Origin: Acidobacteriaceae bacterium
GTDB taxonomy: Bacteria > Acidobacteriota > Terriglobia > Terriglobales > Acidobacteriaceae
NCBI GenBank assembly: GCA_030038435.1
Contig: JASHOY010000099.1
Span: 1-58,807, forward strand
Direction: 5' to 3'
DNA length: 58,807 bases
The notes under the pieces are model-generated. The model saw only the letters and a list, made by a program, of their open reading frames with translations. It did no database searches and was not told the DNA's origin. This document shows, in pieces, positions 56,401 through 58,807 of the stretch; the first letter of the stretch is position 1; each line of letters opens with the position of its first letter. The translations under genes and the position numbers were made by a program.

Positions 56401-56933
56401 TTTACAGAGAGACCTCGGTCCCGTCGCAAGTTGATCTCACCGCATTGCTCGACGAAGTCCTTTCTGTCTATGAGAGCCGTCTGCGCGCCGTTGGCATTGA
56501 AATTGAAAAAGATCTCGCTGTCCTGCCGCCCATTGAAGCCCTGCGCGGGGAAATGCACCAGGTCTTCTCTAACCTGGTCTCTAATGCCATTGACGCCATG
56601 CGTGACGGAGGCAAACTTACCGTGACGTTTCGCGAAGCCGTGGAAAATGGCCGCGCCGGCGTTAGCGTCAGTATTGCGGACAACGGCGTGGGTATTCCCG
56701 CGGAGAATCTTCCTCGCCTCTTCGAGCCCTTCTTTACCACCAAGCCCAATTCCGGTACCGGGCTCGGCCTCTGGGTTGTGAAACAATTCGTTGAATGCTG
56801 GGGCGGACACATTGAGGTGTCCAGCAGCGTCAAGCCGCGCTCCTCCCACGGCACCAGGTTTAATCTATTTGTGCCGCTGGTGGCGGTAGGTCAGCCTCTG
56901 CGTCGGAGTGGAATCACGCCCCACATCATGTAG
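53451..56933 (+). CDS. Hybrid histidine kinase with two kinase modules
   Basis: A soluble sensor of 1160 residues. In order: PAS-like sensor (about 40-190), GAF (about 205-355), first HisKA with SNISHEFRTPLTLML, first HATPase (NLLSNAFKF, DSGTGIAEVELPRIFERF), receiver domain (RVLLVDDNRDMREY, phospho-Asp in LVLSDIMMPRLDG), second PAS (about 800-915), second HisKA with TIAHEINNPLESVL, and second HATPase (SIADNGVGIPAENL, GTGLGLWVVKQF). No membrane helix, so it senses a cytoplasmic or diffusible signal. TTG 53451 is the likely start. The response regulator gene follows after 22 bp. Confidence 0.93.
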   Translation: MTSRNAGQIFPDNPAIIAPTGDDSALRDFLSPSALFSGGGELGARMGQMDWSRTPLGPVEEWPQSLRTCIRIILTSRQPMFVWWGDKLINLYNDAYKTIVGDKHPQALGQPASVVWREIWDQISPRTESAIRSNEGTYDESLLLIMERYGYREETYYTFSYSPVPNDRGGTGGIICANTDDTQRIIGERRVALLRELAFRTSDARTWQDACRLSVLGLESDPRDICFALIYVLNESRTDLELANGLRIGSDHPAAPAVLPFGSSGFWPTEQAIQTHEIQLVHHLDRTFPGLPGGAWDTSPSTAAVLPLSPPGSTGRAGVLILGLNPYRKVSEDDVGFLKLIASQISASIANAEAYEQERQRAEALARLDRAKTIFFSNISHEFRTPLTLMLGPLEDLLDKRRESPLPPDAVEEVETVHRNGLRLLKLVNTLLDFSRIEAGRVRATFRPVDLAAHTAALASVFRSAMERAGLTYRINCEKLPQPVYVDLEMWEKIVLNLLSNAFKFTLSGGVEITLSAIDKEAKLSVIDSGTGIAEVELPRIFERFHRIEGAAGRTHEGTGIGLALVDELVRLHGGKVEVESRVGQGTRFQVFIPFGTAHLSPESVVHDCAVSDGAIVAAPFVQEALRWLPGHSSTEEPLTKDLANENLGLAFSGPEIGNEKLARVLLVDDNRDMREYVERLLNRRYEVTSAGDGEQALDAAVANPPDLVLSDIMMPRLDGFGLLEKLRAHPATSAIPVILLSARAGEEAESEGLEAGADDYLVKPFTARELLARVGAHVSMYRLRLELMRIEHEHRMKAEAAERQYRMILESISEGFLYVDRNWRIQLANEQWAALAGMTMRQAIGKNLWQCFPGLEDSVFGRSYRQAMETLEVARAEEYYPPLNRWFHVNIYPSSEGIAIFAQDVTERRIDQERLLLTEKLAATGRLAATIAHEINNPLESVLNLIYLARTSRNHADRVQEFLVTAEREVTRVSHIARHTLGFYRETSVPSQVDLTALLDEVLSVYESRLRAVGIEIEKDLAVLPPIEALRGEMHQVFSNLVSNAIDAMRDGGKLTVTFREAVENGRAGVSVSIADNGVGIPAENLPRLFEPFFTTKPNSGTGLGLWVVKQFVECWGGHIEVSSSVKPRSSHGTRFNLFVPLVAVGQPLRRSGITPHIM

Positions 56934-56955
56934 CGCGACCTGAAGGAGGAAATGC

Positions 56956-57408
56956 TTGGCAGGAGAAATACTGTTTGCACTCGCCGGAACTCCACCACCG
57001 CCTTTCGGAGACCAACTGAAAGTGCCGAATTTCCGGACAGGCGATGGCCGGTTGCGAGTGCTGGTAGTTGATGATGAATGCCTGATTGCCGATACCCTGT
57101 GTGTCATCCTTAACGAAAATGGATTTGAGGCAGTGGCCGCGCATAGCGGGCCTGAAGCGCTGGCCGCTGCGCGCAACCTGCGGCCCGATGTCGTCCTCAG
57201 CGACGTCCTGATGCCGAGAATGTCGGGGGTGGAGTTGGGAGTCCAGTTGCGCAAGGATTTTCCGGGGATAAAGATCATTCTCTTCTCCGGGCAGACAGCC
57301 ACCTCCAGGCTGATTCTCCGCGCTGAAGAAGAAGGGCACCACTTCGAACTCTTTCCCAAGCCCATTCATCCCGACGAATTGATGACCCGACTGAGAGGTT
57401 TGTGCTGA
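56956..57408 (+). CDS. Single-domain response regulator
   Basis: A 150-residue receiver with RVLVVDDECLIADTL, phospho-Asp in VVLSDVLMPRMSG, switch region ILFSGQTATS and Lys in FPKPIHPDELM, plus an N-terminal extension of about 30 residues. No output domain, so it would signal by protein contact or phosphorelay. Start TTG 56956 has AGGAGG 6 nt upstream; the nearby ATG is in another frame. Cotranscribed with the hybrid kinase. Confidence 0.92.
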   Translation: MAGEILFALAGTPPPPFGDQLKVPNFRTGDGRLRVLVVDDECLIADTLCVILNENGFEAVAAHSGPEALAAARNLRPDVVLSDVLMPRMSGVELGVQLRKDFPGIKIILFSGQTATSRLILRAEEEGHHFELFPKPIHPDELMTRLRGLC

Positions 57409-57444
57409 GGCGACATCCCGTTCTCTGGAATTCGCCCGGCGCAG

Positions 57445-58807
57445 CTAGCAAACCCGGCAGAACCCCAGGCCCATAAGCGCCGCGGTCTTGCGCAGCGTCG
57501 AGGCGATATGTCCCACGCCCACGGCGCAATGGTGCGCCGGCCCATGGGCGTTCCATGCCTCCACAAAACCGCGCGCGCCCAGTGAAAACCGGTAGCGGCT
57601 GTTGGTATTCCCGATTTCAAGAATTGGTCCGGCTACGCACTCGCCTTCGGCCACTACCAGTTTGAATCTGTGCTCCGCATCCTCTGCCACAGAGAGCAGC
57701 GTCACTGGGCCGTGCCTTACGCTCATCTCCACTGACAGGCCGCGGCCCACTTTGCCGTGATACACCCTGAGCGGCCGCACCTTGGTTTTTCCTTCGGCAA
57801 TCGCGAAATGCCCTGGACCGTCGTGGCCCATCAGCACCAGGTCTTCCCTGAAATCCATAGCATAGTATTCGGTGAACGAGCCGCCGGCGCCCAGCACATC
57901 CATGATCTTCATGGCCAGCACGTTCTTTACCTCGTACTCGCCGGCCACCGGAATGTGGCGCACGGTGAGCAGGGAAGTTCCGAGAATGATGGAACTCATG
58001 GTGTCTTCATTCTCGACATTGCCTGAGCCCTTGTAGTAGTAGGCCATCGCATCCAGGTCGTAGCGTCCGGAAAACGTATCCAGAGCCACTGAAGTCCGCG
58101 CAGCGCGCCGCAGTTCTTCCTCCGGGCAGTCCGGCTGGACATCGAAGATGTCGCGGAATTCGGCGACGCGGCGCGAAACGCTTTCCTCGCTCGCTTCCGC
58201 GCGCAAGGCGCTCAACTCATCCACCTCGAGAATCTCAGCATGGGCGCCGAAGGCAATGGATACCTGTGTCACATCAGTCATGATGTCGAGCATGCCGCTG
58301 TAGTAATGTCCCATCAGCCCCATGCGCGCCGCAGCCAGCGCGGAGCGTACGCGCGCGGCGGCCAGCCATTCCTCGATCTCACGCCACGAAGCCTCTTCAT
58401 CCAGCACACCAGTCACCTGGTGGAACGGAATCTCCGCGCGCAGCAACAGGTTGGCGATCTCGGGCGCCGGGCAGGCATTGCAATATGCCAGCCATTCTCC
58501 GGTCATCCGCGTGCGATCCTCCAGCCGGTTGAATGCGGCATAGTCGATCGCCGCCTCCGGCTGAAGATTGAGCACGATCACCGGAACGCCCGCGCGCTGC
58601 ACCAGCGGCAGCACCGTGTTGGAGAGTGCATAAGTGGTGATGTAAAGGAACAGTACGTCGATGTCTTCGCGCCGCGAGCGGTGCCCGGCTTCGTGGGAGC
58701 GCTGCGCAGTGTCAATCAATCCCAGGTTCACCACCGTAACGCCAGGACGGGACAGATGATTGCCCACCCTCGCCACATACGATTTCAGCCGCTCCTCGAG
58801 TCCGGCA
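57445..58807 (-). CDS. L-fucose/L-arabinose isomerase family protein, 5' end cut by window
   Basis: The frame is open through the right edge, so the start is outside. The C-terminal part has GGSFTEYYAMDF (candidate metal-binding Glu), VLMGHDGPGHF and AHHCAVGVGHIAS, matching the fucose/arabinose isomerase fold that converts aldoses to ketoses with a divalent metal. The exact sugar cannot be set. Convergent with the kinase/regulator operon. Confidence 0.8.
   Translation of the reverse strand, partial: AGLEERLKSYVARVGNHLSRPGVTVVNLGLIDTAQRSHEAGHRSRREDIDVLFLYITTYALSNTVLPLVQRAGVPVIVLNLQPEAAIDYAAFNRLEDRTRMTGEWLAYCNACPAPEIANLLLRAEIPFHQVTGVLDEEASWREIEEWLAAARVRSALAAARMGLMGHYYSGMLDIMTDVTQVSIAFGAHAEILEVDELSALRAEASEESVSRRVAEFRDIFDVQPDCPEEELRRAARTSVALDTFSGRYDLDAMAYYYKGSGNVENEDTMSSIILGTSLLTVRHIPVAGEYEVKNVLAMKIMDVLGAGGSFTEYYAMDFREDLVLMGHDGPGHFAIAEGKTKVRPLRVYHGKVGRGLSVEMSVRHGPVTLLSVAEDAEHRFKLVVAEGECVAGPILEIGNTNSRYRFSLGARGFVEAWNAHGPAHHCAVGVGHIASTLRKTAALMGLGFCRVC

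Noticed and set aside
1..58807. CRISPR array or defence island
   Set aside because: No regularly spaced repeat-spacer arrays and no cas, restriction or abortive-infection genes were seen; the repeats at 7644-7775 are too few and unevenly spaced.

Overview
The window looks like a chromosomal segment of an acidobacterium, most likely class Terriglobia. The signs are a high-GC sequence, Oar-like TonB-dependent receptors with an N-terminal carboxypeptidase-regulatory domain, FG-GAP/ASPIC-UnbV (CRTAC1-like) secreted proteins, a BlaI-BlaR1 pair whose metallopeptidase carries a TonB C-terminal domain, and a fused BcsA-BcsB cellulose synthase. This assignment is inferred from gene content, not from a marker-gene comparison.

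Left edge (1-7.5 kb): a tyrosine recombinase cut by the window start runs toward the 3' end of a tRNA-Cys gene that is paired with tRNA-Gly, the usual arrangement at the edge of an integrated element lying further left. Then come an orphan LolD/MacB-type ABC ATPase, a conserved unknown protein, a TM2/zinc-ribbon protein, an MscS channel, a BlaI-BlaR1(TonB) two-gene operon with a clear dual operator, and a DMT-family permease preceded by four spaced direct repeats.

Housekeeping part (8-22 kb): a WaaE-like glycosyltransferase; a secreted unknown protein whose stop codon lies in the inverted end of a small repeat element; the heat-shock operon hrcA-grpE-(36-codon ORF)-dnaJ; a stand-alone BcsQ-like ATPase; an ECF sigma/anti-sigma pair with a candidate sigma-E-type promoter; a secreted Ser-rich protein with TPR-like C-terminus; and rnc followed by two tandem signal peptidase I genes.

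Polymer and surface part (22-46 kb): a GH29 alpha-L-fucosidase; a TonB-dependent receptor flanked by two FG-GAP/ASPIC proteins and followed by a large TPR protein, with sugar-repressor-like operators in front of the receptor; then on the minus strand the cellulose operon bcsQ-bcsAB-bcsZ-bcsC closed by a DUF4397 lipoprotein. BcsQ would help place the synthase, BcsAB would polymerise and extrude glucan under c-di-GMP control through PilZ, BcsZ would trim it, and BcsC would export it through the outer membrane.

Right edge (46-58.8 kb): a roughly 1.1-kb structured spacer with at most one doubtful short gene, a tripartite RND efflux operon (TolC-like, RND permease, lipoprotein adaptor), a hybrid kinase with two kinase modules and its response regulator, and on the minus strand a fucose/arabinose isomerase family gene cut by the window end.
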